Assembly: GCA_944324485.1 (NCBI GenBank)
Contig: CALUWM010000014.1
Coordinates: 1 to 47,516 of the forward strand
Direction: 5' to 3'
Length of the DNA stretch: 47,516 nucleotides
Source of the DNA: Candidatus Gastranaerophilales bacterium
GTDB lineage: Bacteria; Cyanobacteriota; Vampirovibrionia; Gastranaerophilales; Gastranaerophilaceae
The notes beneath the pieces were generated by a model, which was given only the letters and a program-made list of their open reading frames with translations, was not told the origin of the DNA and made no database searches. This document shows positions 8,676 through 16,660 of this stretch, piece after piece. Positions within the stretch are counted from its first letter, which is position 1, and every line of letters starts with the position of its first letter. Made by a program: the position numbers and the translations under genes.

Positions 8676-8855
8676 TTAAGCTAAAATATCAAGTTTTAAA
8701 CCGTCTCGAGTTAATGAACGAACCTCGTTACAGTTGATATTTAACTTTTCCCCTTTGCTTAAATTTGTAGTATTTTTATAAGCTCCTTGGGGATTCAAGG
8801 CAATTGGATTTGAAACCATTGTCTTGCCTGCGATTGCTTTAAGCGGTTGAATCAT
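8676..8855 (-). CDS. Small hypothetical protein (59 aa)
   Basis: The start at 8855 is chosen because GGGAGG lies 5 bases upstream; an in-frame extension to 8930 would run through the predicted promoter. The peptide begins MIQPLKAIAGKTMVSNPIAL and ends GLKLDILA. I do not recognise it. It is soluble, without signal or membrane segment, and has one Cys. It is transcribed divergently from der, with its own -10 box (TGTTATACT) and a palindrome at the likely transcription start, and it has its own terminator. That isolated, well-punctuated unit suggests a separately regulated small protein. Confidence 0.65.
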   Translation of the reverse strand: MIQPLKAIAGKTMVSNPIALNPQGAYKNTTNLSKGEKLNINCNEVRSLTRDGLKLDILA

Positions 8856-8885
8856 AATGCCTCCCTTGCTTAAAAAGCACACACT

Positions 8886-8906
8886 TACTACAAGTAGTAT
8901 AACACA
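8886..8906 (-). promoter_or_regulatory. -10 box and palindromic operator of the 59-aa gene
   Basis: On the minus strand TGTTATACT (extended -10) runs directly into TACTACTTGTAGTA, a 6-bp-arm palindrome at 8899-8886. A symmetric site overlapping the start of transcription is a common repressor operator layout. The regulator is unknown. Confidence 0.45.
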
Positions 8907-8960
8907 ATAATAACAAAACCGAAACATCATTTTTTTTGCTCAAAATATAAAATTTTATAT

Positions 8961-8966
8961 TATAAT
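8961..8966 (+). promoter_or_regulatory. -10 box directly upstream of der
   Basis: TATAAT ends 6 nt before the der ATG at 8973 and no ribosome-binding site is present. It fits a leaderless transcript starting at the ATG. A weak TTGCTC lies 19 bp upstream. Confidence 0.45.
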
Positions 8967-8972
8967 TTCTTT

Positions 8973-10295
8973 ATGAAAGAAAAAATTATAGCAATAGTCG
9001 GACGTCCTAATGTCGGAAAATCCACACTGGTAAACAGAATAGCAGGAAAAAGACTTTCTATCGTTGATGATAAACCAAACATCACAAGAGATAGAATATA
9101 TATCGATGCACAATGGCAAAATAAAAATTTTATCTTAATAGATACCGGTGGTATTGTTGAAGGTAATGATGACGAATTTGTCAAAAATATTAACTCTCAA
9201 GTTAACCTTGCAGTTGAAGAAGCAGATACAATATTGTTTATAGTTGATGCTAAATCAGGATTAAATCCTTATGATTATGATATAGCAAATAAATTAAGAC
9301 AAACAAAAAAAGAAATTCTACTTGTCGTTAATAAAGTTGACTCTAACTCGCAAAATGATTTAGCAAGCGAATTTTGGGCGCTCGGCTTTGACAATATGTA
9401 TCCCTTAAGCGCACTCCATGGTGATTGTGGCGTTGGCGATCTTTTAGATGTTATTACAAAGGATATAAAAACAGAAGAAAAAACAGAACAAGAAGAAAAT
9501 AAACCCCTAAAAATAGCCATAGTGGGAAAACCCAATGCAGGAAAAAGTTCAATATTAAATAATCTTTTAAAAAAAGAAAGAGCAATTGTAAGCGATGTTT
9601 CCGGCACTACAAGAGACAGCATAGATGAAGAAATCATATATGATGATAAGATTTTTCGCTTAGTTGACACTGCAGGAATCAGAAAAAAATCCAAAGTAGA
9701 TTATGGCGTTGAAATGTTTGCAGTTGATAGAGCAATAAGAGCAATAAGGGAATGCGATGTGGCACTCCTTGTAATTGACGCTAAAGAAGGCTTATCAGAC
9801 CAAGATAAAAAAATTGCCTCAATATGTGAAGAAGCAGGCTGTGGTTTAATTTTGGCATTTAATAAATGGGATTTAATTAAAAATGTACAGACTCACAAAT
9901 TTGAAGAAGATATAGAAAAAGAAGCGCCCTTTTTAAATTATGCTCAAAAGATTTTTATCTCCGCCAAAACAGGTCAAAGACTTGAACAGATATTTAAAAT
10001 GGCAATCGAAGTTCAAAAAGAACGTGAAAAAAGAATTTCAACAGGTTTGTTGAATAAAGTTATAAATGAAGCTTTTGATTTAAATCCTCCAACGTCAATC
10101 AAAGGCAAGCTTTTAAAAATATATTATTCAACTCAAGCAAAAATAAACCCTCCGACTTTTGTAATATTCATAAACAATAAAGATTTAATACAAGAACATT
10201 ATAAAAGATATATAAATAAAAAATTAAGAGAAAACTTCGGTTTTAAAGGCGTACCTATTGTTGTTTCGTACAGACAAAAAGGAGATAAACAGTGA
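8973..10295 (+). CDS. der: Ribosome assembly GTPase Der (EngA)
   Basis: A 440-residue protein with two tandem GTPase domains and a C-terminal KH-like domain, the arrangement unique to Der. The first G1 motif is GRPNVGKST at residues 10-18, with DTGG and NKVD following. The second is GKPNAGKSS near residue 185, with DTAG and NKWD. Der is essential for 50S subunit maturation. The stop codon overlaps the start of plsY (GTGA), so the two are translationally coupled. The gene has no Shine-Dalgarno; a TATAAT box ends 6 nt before the ATG. Confidence 0.97.
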   Translation: MKEKIIAIVGRPNVGKSTLVNRIAGKRLSIVDDKPNITRDRIYIDAQWQNKNFILIDTGGIVEGNDDEFVKNINSQVNLAVEEADTILFIVDAKSGLNPYDYDIANKLRQTKKEILLVVNKVDSNSQNDLASEFWALGFDNMYPLSALHGDCGVGDLLDVITKDIKTEEKTEQEENKPLKIAIVGKPNAGKSSILNNLLKKERAIVSDVSGTTRDSIDEEIIYDDKIFRLVDTAGIRKKSKVDYGVEMFAVDRAIRAIRECDVALLVIDAKEGLSDQDKKIASICEEAGCGLILAFNKWDLIKNVQTHKFEEDIEKEAPFLNYAQKIFISAKTGQRLEQIFKMAIEVQKEREKRISTGLLNKVINEAFDLNPPTSIKGKLLKIYYSTQAKINPPTFVIFINNKDLIQEHYKRYINKKLRENFGFKGVPIVVSYRQKGDKQ

Positions 10296-10900
10296 ATTTA
10301 ACCATATATATACTAATATTTTCAATAATTGCATATTTAATCGGCTCTATTCCCACAGGATATCTTATAGTTAAAGCAAAAACCGGAGACGATATAAGAA
10401 AAATAGGTTCAGGTTCAACGGGTGCCACTAATGTTAAAAGAGTTCTGGGCAAAAAATGGTTTTTCATAGTTATGCTGTTAGATGCAATAAAAGGAGCAAT
10501 TCCTGTTGTTATAGGAAAAATTCTAACACCTTATACAAATGACAAAATAGGCATCATTGCTGTTTGCTGCGCTGTTTTTGTTATCATAGGTCATTCAAAA
10601 CCAATTTTTCTTCAATTCAAAGGCGGAAAATCAGTTGCTTCCGGAGTTGGAACAATTTTAGCCCTTAATCCTTTTGTAGGAATCTCAATAGCTATAATTT
10701 GGGGAATCATTACTTATATTTCAAAATATGTTTCATTGGGTTCAATAATAGCTTTGATTTTGTCACCAATTCTAATGTATTTATTTAAAAACCCGCTTTG
10801 TTATATTATATACTGCGCTATTGCAGCCATCTATATAGTATATTTGCACAGGGAAAACATAAAACGTCTTGTAAAAGGTGAAGAAAATAAAGTTAGATAA
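10292..10900 (+). CDS. plsY: Glycerol-3-phosphate acyltransferase PlsY
   Basis: A 202-residue polytopic inner-membrane protein. It has the three conserved PlsY motifs: GSIPTGYLI early, then GSGSTGATNVKRVLGKK, and HSKPIFLQFKGGKSVASG in the middle, plus several hydrophobic helices. PlsY transfers the acyl group from acyl-phosphate (made by PlsX) to glycerol-3-phosphate, the first step of phospholipid synthesis. It uses a GTG start at 10292, with AAGGAG seven bases before it inside der, and overlaps der by four bases. A strong terminator follows. Confidence 0.95.
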   Translation: MNLTIYILIFSIIAYLIGSIPTGYLIVKAKTGDDIRKIGSGSTGATNVKRVLGKKWFFIVMLLDAIKGAIPVVIGKILTPYTNDKIGIIAVCCAVFVIIGHSKPIFLQFKGGKSVASGVGTILALNPFVGISIAIIWGIITYISKYVSLGSIIALILSPILMYLFKNPLCYIIYCAIAAIYIVYLHRENIKRLVKGEENKVR

Positions 10901-10922
10901 AAAGAGCCTTTTGGCTCTTTTT
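10899..10922. terminator. Bidirectional terminator between plsY and the NTF2-like gene
   Basis: AAAAAGAGCC pairs with GGCTCTTTTT around a TTTT loop, with A/T runs on both sides. It separates converging genes and includes the last bases of the minus-strand stop codon. Confidence 0.9.
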
Positions 10923-11382
10923 ACTTAGCATTTAAAAATGTTTGAACATTTGTTGTCAGGCTTTCTTCTTTAATTTTCCACTTATCACCTTGTTTTGTAA
11001 ATATAAAATAGCAAGGCAAACCATCTTTATCATTTCTTGGAAGTCTTGTTGCTGTTAATTTATAATCATTATCAACCTTTTGCACTTTTCGGTTTTCATA
11101 TCTGTTTGTGTATCTTACTGTTTTAGCAAGCGCAGCACGACTTTTTAACTCATTTAAATATCTGTCAAAAGGGATAACTATAACTTTTTGCCCACCTTGT
11201 TTTTTATTTACTACACGTAAAATTTTTGCATTAGGTGCATAATAAGAAGGAAGAGAAGTAGAATATGTATTTGCAGCCTGAACATATTTATCAAAAACCG
11301 CCAATATATCCTCTTTATCTCCGGCAAAAACCGATGTTGAAAATGCAAACATCATAGCTAATATAAAAAATATTTTCTTCAT
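10921..11382 (-). CDS. Secreted NTF2-like (SnoaL/DUF4440-type) protein
   Basis: The start at 11382 (MKKIFFILAMMFAFSTSVFA) gives a clean signal peptide with GGAGG five bases upstream; a longer start at 11400 would disturb both. The mature part is about 133 residues: a helix (DKEDILAVFDKYVQAANTY) and then strands ending in a KWKIKEES-type segment. This cone-shaped fold is typical of nuclear transport factor 2-like proteins. Members bind small ligands or act in unknown envelope roles, so no function is assigned. Monocistronic, with a TATAAT box about 30 bases before the start. Confidence 0.6.
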   Translation of the reverse strand: MKKIFFILAMMFAFSTSVFAGDKEDILAVFDKYVQAANTYSTSLPSYYAPNAKILRVVNKKQGGQKVIVIPFDRYLNELKSRAALAKTVRYTNRYENRKVQKVDNDYKLTATRLPRNDKDGLPCYFIFTKQGDKWKIKEESLTTNVQTFLNAK

Positions 11383-11411
11383 TTTTCCTCCAAAAACCAA
11401 CGGTCTTTATC

Positions 11412-11417
11412 ATTATA
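11412..11417 (-). promoter_or_regulatory. -10 box of the NTF2-like gene
   Basis: TATAAT on the minus strand, leaving a leader of about 23 nt that contains the GGAGG site. The -35 region is not convincing. Confidence 0.45.
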
Positions 11418-11488
11418 CACCAAATAAATATAATTTAACCAGATAAACGGGTAAATATTTAAATACAAGCTAAAATATTGATATATTT

Positions 11489-14314
11489 TTACAAATATTT
11501 TTTAAGATACTCACCTGTGTAACTATTTTTACATTTTATAATTTGCTCCGGAGTGCCTTTAAAAACAACATTGCCACCAGCATCTCCACCTTCGGGTCCT
11601 AAATCAATAATCCAATCAGAACATTTAATTATATCCATATTATGTTCAATGATTAAAACGGTGTTTCCGTTATCTGCCAACTGTTGAAGCATTTTCATTA
11701 ATTTATCAATATCGTAAAAATGAAGCCCTGTTGAAGGTTCATCAAGAACATACAAAGTCTTTCCCGTTGCCCTTTTATTCAATTCAAGAGCTAATTTTAC
11801 TCTTTGAGCTTCACCGCCTGATAAAGTTGTTGCACTTTGTCCAAGTTTTATATAATCCAATCCAACATCATATAAAGTTTGTAATCTATTTGCAATTTTT
11901 GGAACATTTCTGAAAAAATCTAATGCCTCTGCAACACTCATCTCAAGAACATCAGCTATATTTTTACCTTTGTATTTAACTTCAAGAGTTTCCTGATTAT
12001 AACGTTTTCCTTTGCAAACATCGCAAGTAACATAAACATCAGATAAAAAATTCATCTCAATTTTTAAAAGTCCATCACCGGAACATTTTTCACACCTACC
12101 GCCTTTAACATTGAAAGAAAATCTACCCTGTTTATAACCTCTCATCTTTGCTTCTGGGGTTTGAGCAAAAAGCTCTCTTATATGCGTAAAAACTTCTGTA
12201 TAAGTTGCAGGATTTGATCTCGGAGTTCTTCCGATTGGTGATTGATCAACTATAACCAACTTATCTATGTTCTGAAAACCTTTGATTATATCAACACCTT
12301 GGGGCTTTGGTTTATTTTTTAAGAGTTCATGACGAGCATATTCAGAAATAATATCGCCAACAAGAGTTGATTTACCTGAACCCGAAACACCGGTTATTGC
12401 AACAATTTTACCCAATGGAATATTTACATCAATATTTTTTAAATTGTTTAAATGGGCGTTTTTAACTTCCAAAAACTCTCCGCTGCCTTCTCTTCTTTTT
12501 TTTGGAACAGGAATTTTTCTCTCTCCTGAAAGATATTGACCCGTTAAAGATTTTGAACAATTTTTAATATCATCAATCGAACCTGATGCAACAATTTTTC
12601 CGCCTTTGACACCAGCATAAGGTCCAATATCTACAATATAATCAGCAGCCTTCATGGTGTCTTCATCATGTTCAACAACAATCAAAGTATTTCCAAGATT
12701 TCTTAATTTTAAAAGGGTGGAGATTAGCATATTATTGTCTCTTTGATGTAAGCCTATTGAAGGTTCATCAAGCACATATAAAACTCCGGATAAACCCGAG
12801 CCAATTTGTGTTGCAAGACGAATCCTTTGAGCCTCTCCACCCGATAAAGTTCCAGAAGAACGAGCAAGGGTCAAATATCCTATACCAACATCCATCAAAA
12901 ATTTTAATCTTGCACGTATCTCATCAAGTATTTGTTTTGCAATTTTTAACTTAAATTCATCTAAAGTTAAGTATAATTCTTGAATAAAATCATACTCTTT
13001 TACAATAGACATCGAACAAAATTCAAAGATATTCTTTTCTTGTATTTTAACACTCAAAGCAAAGCTGTTTAATCTACCACCACCACAGGCCTTGCAAGGG
13101 TTTGAAATCATATATTTTTCTATTTCTGCACGAACAATATCTGAATCAGACTCGTATTTTTTCATTAAATAAGGAATGACACCCATATAGCTCATAACAT
13201 GAGTCCTATAATTTTTTGTACCAAAATCAGCATACCTTATTTTAATCTTTTCATCACCGTTGCCATATAAAATTATCCCTTTTTGAGCAGGAGTCAATGA
13301 TTTGAATGGTTTATCAAAATCAATATTATAATGTTCACAAACACTTTCTAAAATATCAGAATAGTAAGGATTTGTTGTTTTTGCCCAAGGATATATTGCT
13401 CCTTGCTTTAAAGATTTCTCGCTATCAGGCACAACCAAATCCGGACTTATTTCATAATGTGCTCCGATTCCATGACAAACAGGACAAGCTCCATAAGGAT
13501 TATTAAAGCTCATCATTCTCGGAGTCAACTCTTCAAAACTAATATTGCAATCAGGACAAGCTAATTTCTCAGAAAATATTATATCCTTATTATCATTGAT
13601 TTTATTAACAATCAACAGTCCATCCGCACGCATAAGAGCAGTTTGAGCAGAGTCAAAAATTCTTGATTTTGCACTTTCTTTGACTATTATTCTATCTACA
13701 ACAATTTCAATTGTATGCTTTTGAGTTCTGTTTAAATCAATTTCATCCTCTTCCAAATTATAAATAGTTCCATCTATTCTAACCCTAACAAATCCTTCCG
13801 TTAAAAGACCCGACAGTGTTTGTTTATATTCGCCTTTTTTCGAACGAATTACAGGAGCCAAAATAAGGATTTTTTCTCCTTCAGGCAAGCTCATTATTTT
13901 TTCAACAATTTCATCTATTGTTTGAGTTACAATTTTTCGACCGCATTTAGGGCAATGAGGAACGCCAACACGAGCATACAAAAGTCTTAAATAGTCATAA
14001 ATTTCTGTTATTGTTCCAACAGTAGAACGAGGATTATTTGAGGTTGATTTTTGATCTATTGAAACAGCAGGAGAAAGCCCATCAATACGTTCAACATCAG
14101 GTTTATCCATTTGACCTAAAAATTGCCTTGCATATGTTGAAAGACTTTCCACATAGCGCCTTTGACCTTCAGCAAAAATTGTATCAAACGCAAGAGAACT
14201 TTTCCCTGAACCCGATACACCCGTAAAAACCGTTAACTCATTTTTTGCTATTTTTAAATTTACATTATCAAGATTATGCTGGTTTGCACCATAAATTTCA
14301 ATAAAATCGTTCAT
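11489..14314 (-). CDS. uvrA: Excinuclease ABC subunit A (UvrA)
   Basis: A 941-residue damage-recognition ATPase of nucleotide excision repair; it loads UvrB on lesions. Two ABC modules are visible: Walker A GVSGSGKSS at 32-40 with signature LSGGEAQRIRLA, and Walker A GVSGSGKST near 640 with signature LSGGEAQRVKLA. The first zinc module has CPKCGRK, then CPDC and CPVCHGIG; the second has CEKCSGDG and CDVCKGKRY. Length is normal. No Shine-Dalgarno is present; a TATAAT box ends 6 nt before the ATG, suggesting a leaderless message. uvrB and uvrC are not in the window. Confidence 0.98.
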   Translation of the reverse strand: MNDFIEIYGANQHNLDNVNLKIAKNELTVFTGVSGSGKSSLAFDTIFAEGQRRYVESLSTYARQFLGQMDKPDVERIDGLSPAVSIDQKSTSNNPRSTVGTITEIYDYLRLLYARVGVPHCPKCGRKIVTQTIDEIVEKIMSLPEGEKILILAPVIRSKKGEYKQTLSGLLTEGFVRVRIDGTIYNLEEDEIDLNRTQKHTIEIVVDRIIVKESAKSRIFDSAQTALMRADGLLIVNKINDNKDIIFSEKLACPDCNISFEELTPRMMSFNNPYGACPVCHGIGAHYEISPDLVVPDSEKSLKQGAIYPWAKTTNPYYSDILESVCEHYNIDFDKPFKSLTPAQKGIILYGNGDEKIKIRYADFGTKNYRTHVMSYMGVIPYLMKKYESDSDIVRAEIEKYMISNPCKACGGGRLNSFALSVKIQEKNIFEFCSMSIVKEYDFIQELYLTLDEFKLKIAKQILDEIRARLKFLMDVGIGYLTLARSSGTLSGGEAQRIRLATQIGSGLSGVLYVLDEPSIGLHQRDNNMLISTLLKLRNLGNTLIVVEHDEDTMKAADYIVDIGPYAGVKGGKIVASGSIDDIKNCSKSLTGQYLSGERKIPVPKKRREGSGEFLEVKNAHLNNLKNIDVNIPLGKIVAITGVSGSGKSTLVGDIISEYARHELLKNKPKPQGVDIIKGFQNIDKLVIVDQSPIGRTPRSNPATYTEVFTHIRELFAQTPEAKMRGYKQGRFSFNVKGGRCEKCSGDGLLKIEMNFLSDVYVTCDVCKGKRYNQETLEVKYKGKNIADVLEMSVAEALDFFRNVPKIANRLQTLYDVGLDYIKLGQSATTLSGGEAQRVKLALELNKRATGKTLYVLDEPSTGLHFYDIDKLMKMLQQLADNGNTVLIIEHNMDIIKCSDWIIDLGPEGGDAGGNVVFKGTPEQIIKCKNSYTGEYLKKYL

Positions 14315-14320
14315 AATAAA

Positions 14321-14326
14321 ATTATA
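14321..14326 (-). promoter_or_regulatory. -10 box directly upstream of uvrA
   Basis: TATAAT on the minus strand ends 6 nt before the uvrA ATG. No ribosome site lies between. The hexamer 17 nt further upstream is TTATAC, a weak -35. No LexA-type operator is recognised. Confidence 0.5.
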
Positions 14327-14383
14327 ACATCAAGGAAAATATTGTATAAAAATCAAAAATATTTTAACTTTTATTAAATTTTT

Positions 14384-14413
14384 TTGTTTGTTTTATCATG
14401 TTTTTGTTACAAT
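14384..14413 (+). promoter_or_regulatory. Promoter of rpsO
   Basis: TTGTTT (14384-14389), an 18-nt spacer and TACAAT (14408-14413), about 38 bases before the rpsO ATG. Confidence 0.55.
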
Positions 14414-14451
14414 TTATAAGCGAGTATAACAAAATAAAAAAGGAAACAAAA

Positions 14452-14721
14452 ATGTCAATCAACTTGAAAAACAAACAAGAAATTATCAAAAAATTCGGAA
14501 AAACCGAAAAAGATAGCGGCAATATTGAAGTTCAAATTGCAATGCTTTCTCAAAAAATCTCTGAACTAACAGAACACTTAAAAACTAACAAAAAAGATTT
14601 CCAAGCAAAAAGAGGTCTTTTAGTTATGGTTGGAAGAAGAAAAGGTATGCTTACATATCTTAAAAATGCAAATCTTGAAAAATACCGTGCATTAATAAAA
14701 GAATTAGGCATCAGAGGTTAA
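14452..14721 (+). CDS. rpsO: Ribosomal protein S15
   Basis: The start at 14452 gives MSINLKNKQEIIKKFGK and 89 residues, the standard S15 length. AAAAAAGGAAAC lies in the ribosome-site position; an upstream in-frame ATG would add 18 non-conserved residues. Family hallmarks are DSGNIEVQIAMLSQKI, LTEHLKTNKKDFQAKRGL and a C-terminus containing YLKNANLEKY. S15 binds 16S rRNA early in 30S assembly and often represses its own mRNA. Own promoter and terminator; pnp is not adjacent. Confidence 0.98.
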   Translation: MSINLKNKQEIIKKFGKTEKDSGNIEVQIAMLSQKISELTEHLKTNKKDFQAKRGLLVMVGRRKGMLTYLKNANLEKYRALIKELGIRG

Positions 14722-14743
14722 AATTAAAAATAAATTTCAAGTT

Positions 14744-14775
14744 AAATGCTACAAGAGTTATACCTTGTAGCATTT
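14744..14775 (+). terminator. Terminator of rpsO
   Basis: A 12-bp perfect stem (AAATGCTACAAG with CTTGTAGCATTT), an 8-nt loop, then TTATTATT. Confidence 0.85.
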
Positions 14776-14803
14776 TATTATTAAAATATAAAAACTTATA
14801 AAC

Positions 14804-14840
14804 CAAGGCTTGCCTTTGATATCCTCAAAAGCAAGCCTTG
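14804..14840 (-). terminator. Terminator of the flagellin gene
   Basis: CAAGGCTTGC pairs with GCAAGCCTTG, and the inner TTTGA pairs with TCAAA, giving a hairpin of about 15 pairs. On the minus strand it is followed by GTTTATAAGTTTTTAT. It lies 30 bases after the flagellin stop. Confidence 0.8.
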
Positions 14841-14870
14841 CGGAGAGAAAGTTATAACTGTTTAGTTATT

Positions 14871-15737
14871 TTAGCCGCCAAGTAAAGAAAGTGCTGTTTG
14901 CTGCATACTATTTGCAACTGATAGAATTGACACATTAATTTGTTGCATTATTTGTTGCGAAGTTAAGTTTGTCGCCTCTTCAGCTATATCAGTATCGGTA
15001 TAAAGACTTTTGGCTGATTCAAGAGACTCTATACGAGTAGACAAACTATCGTATGAACTTTCCATTCTGTTTTCGTAAGCTCCCAATAAGCCCCTTCTGG
15101 TTGCAAGCTCAGAAATTGCATCTTGAACAGCCGCCAAATAATTCCTACAATTTTCATTAGACGGATCAAAAGCAGGATCATCAGGATTTAAATTATCCGG
15201 CAGCAATGCACCTAAAGCACTTACGTGACAATCAGTTAAAGCAGGTGAAATATCTAATGTTGATAATTCTGTTTCATCTGGTCCCATCTGAACTATAATC
15301 TGAGCATTTTCAGCGGAGCCATCCAGCATTGTCCTGCCATTAAAATTTGTTGATTCAGCCAATCTGTTGATCTCATCCAGACGCTCTACAATCTCTCTTA
15401 CCGCTGCAGTTCTTGAATTAATGTCATTTGTGTCATTTGCCATGTTAGTTAACAAATCATTAATTCTCTGAAAATGATCGCCAATTGATACCATTCCATC
15501 TTCAGCAACATTCAAATAACTTTCAGCTGTTTGAATATTATTCATTGCCTGTCTTGAACTGCTGATAAATGCTTTCATGTTCTCAGAAATTACAAGCCCT
15601 GCTGCATCATCACCTGCCCTGTTAATTTTTAAACCCGAAGATAATCTTTCCATTGTGGAAGTTAAATCACTTGTTACGCTATTAAGTTTCATGCGGGTAA
15701 CGAATGCAGGTACATTTGTCCCTAATGTGATAGCCAT
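14871..15737 (-). CDS. Flagellin
   Basis: A 288-residue flagellin. The N-terminal D0/D1 signature is complete (LSSGLKINRAGDDAAGLVIS, then AESYLNVAEDGM), and the C-terminal helix ends NSMQQTALSLLGG. The central part (about 140-205) is short, so the outer D2/D3 domains are mostly absent, as in small flagellins. Two cysteines, C170 and C197, sit in this central part; flagellins usually lack cysteine. The ATG has ATGGAGAG upstream and a sigma-28-like promoter with two palindromes. No other structural flagellar gene is in the window, so the rest of the apparatus must be elsewhere. The symbol is left blank because fliC, hag and fla cannot be told apart. Confidence 0.95.
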   Translation of the reverse strand: MAITLGTNVPAFVTRMKLNSVTSDLTSTMERLSSGLKINRAGDDAAGLVISENMKAFISSSRQAMNNIQTAESYLNVAEDGMVSIGDHFQRINDLLTNMANDTNDINSRTAAVREIVERLDEINRLAESTNFNGRTMLDGSAENAQIIVQMGPDETELSTLDISPALTDCHVSALGALLPDNLNPDDPAFDPSNENCRNYLAAVQDAISELATRRGLLGAYENRMESSYDSLSTRIESLESAKSLYTDTDIAEEATNLTSQQIMQQINVSILSVANSMQQTALSLLGG

Positions 15738-15767
15738 TTTTTTCTCTCCATTTTTTCCACACTTTCT

Positions 15768-15794
15768 ATATCGAAAATATTTTTTTATACTTTA
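15768..15794 (-). promoter_or_regulatory. Sigma-28-like promoter of flagellin
   Basis: On the minus strand TAAAGTAT is followed, after 11 nt, by TTCGATAT. The known flagellar sigma factor consensus is TAAA, 15 nt, GCCGATAA/T, so the spacing is exact and the -10 matches at six of eight positions. The predicted transcription start lies about 24 nt before the ATG. Confidence 0.7.
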
Positions 15795-15819
15795 GTATAT
15801 TGTTTTCATACTTTAGTAT
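15786..15819. repeat. Two palindromes ATACTTTAGTAT upstream of flagellin
   Basis: Identical 12-bp palindromes lie at 15787-15798 and 15808-15819, 21 bp centre to centre, which is two helical turns. The first overlaps the -35 element of the sigma-28-like promoter. The layout suggests a dimeric regulator binding cooperatively. Confidence 0.6.
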
Positions 15820-15932
15820 AAAAAAATAAGCAAAACTCAATACTAGCAATGCTTTTAAGAACTTTAAAATTAATTTAAAATATCCTACAAATGTATGAGA
15901 AAAGTTATTTTATGTGTTAAAATTATAACGTT

Positions 15933-16658
15933 ATGCCACATTTTTTAATACAAAAAGAAGAAATTAAAGAAAATTTTATTGAATTAAATGATAATGAAAA
16001 CCTTTTTCATCTAACCAAAGTACTAAGAGTTAAAATTGGTGAAGAAATTAAATTTATAGATGCCAACCAAATAATTTATCTAACTAAAATAATAGATATT
16101 AAAAAAAACTTTATAAAAGCAGAGATAATTGAAAAATCTAAAAGTGAAAGGGTTTTAAAAACCGAGCTTTGTCTTGTTCAATCTATTCTAATGTCAGACG
16201 CCCAAAACTCAGCAATCGCGAATGCAACTCAATCTGGAGTTAAAGAAATTTATCCCGCTTTTTCAGACAATGTCTCTGCACCATTAAACTCAACAAAAAA
16301 CAAAACAAATAAATGGGAAAAAATAGCTCTCGAAAATTTTAAACAATGCGAAAGAGCAGATATTCCAATAATCCATGAAGTTTCTGATTTAAAAACAGTT
16401 CTCAAAAATTTCAAAAAAGAAAACATTCTAATTTTTGCAGAAAAATTCGAAAACACAGACATTAACAACTGTCTTGCTGACATAAACAAAAATGAAAAAA
16501 TAGCAATTGTAATAGGACCTGAAGGCGGATTTTCAGACTGCGAATTCAACTACTTTAAAGAACAAAATTATAAATTAATAAGTCTGGGAAAAATGATATA
16601 CAAAGCACCAAATGCCATTACGGCGGCAATTTCAAATATTATAACAAGAATTGAATAG
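15933..16658 (+). CDS. rsmE: 16S rRNA m3U1498 methyltransferase RsmE
   Basis: A 241-residue SPOUT-class methyltransferase with an N-terminal PUA-like region (HLTKVLRVKIGEEI). The C-terminal knotted SAM site shows VIGPEGGFSDCE near residue 190 and LGKMIYKAPNAITAA at the end. The usual final motif is LRTETA, so YKAPNA is a mild deviation. It methylates N3 of U1498 in the decoding centre. No Shine-Dalgarno is seen; TATAAC lies just before the ATG. The CCA-adding enzyme gene follows after 2 bases. Confidence 0.92.
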   Translation: MPHFLIQKEEIKENFIELNDNENLFHLTKVLRVKIGEEIKFIDANQIIYLTKIIDIKKNFIKAEIIEKSKSERVLKTELCLVQSILMSDAQNSAIANATQSGVKEIYPAFSDNVSAPLNSTKNKTNKWEKIALENFKQCERADIPIIHEVSDLKTVLKNFKKENILIFAEKFENTDINNCLADINKNEKIAIVIGPEGGFSDCEFNYFKEQNYKLISLGKMIYKAPNAITAAISNIITRIE

Positions 16659-16660
16659 AT

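Noticed and set aside
8856-8930. N-terminal extension of the 59-aa protein as a membrane segment
   Set aside because: The in-frame hydrophobic stretch (CYYCVILLVVSVCFL) would be read through the predicted promoter and palindrome, whereas the inner ATG has a perfect GGGAGG site.
14401-14451. Earlier start of rpsO at 14398
   Set aside because: It would add 18 residues absent from S15, and the AAGGAA site fits the ATG at 14452.
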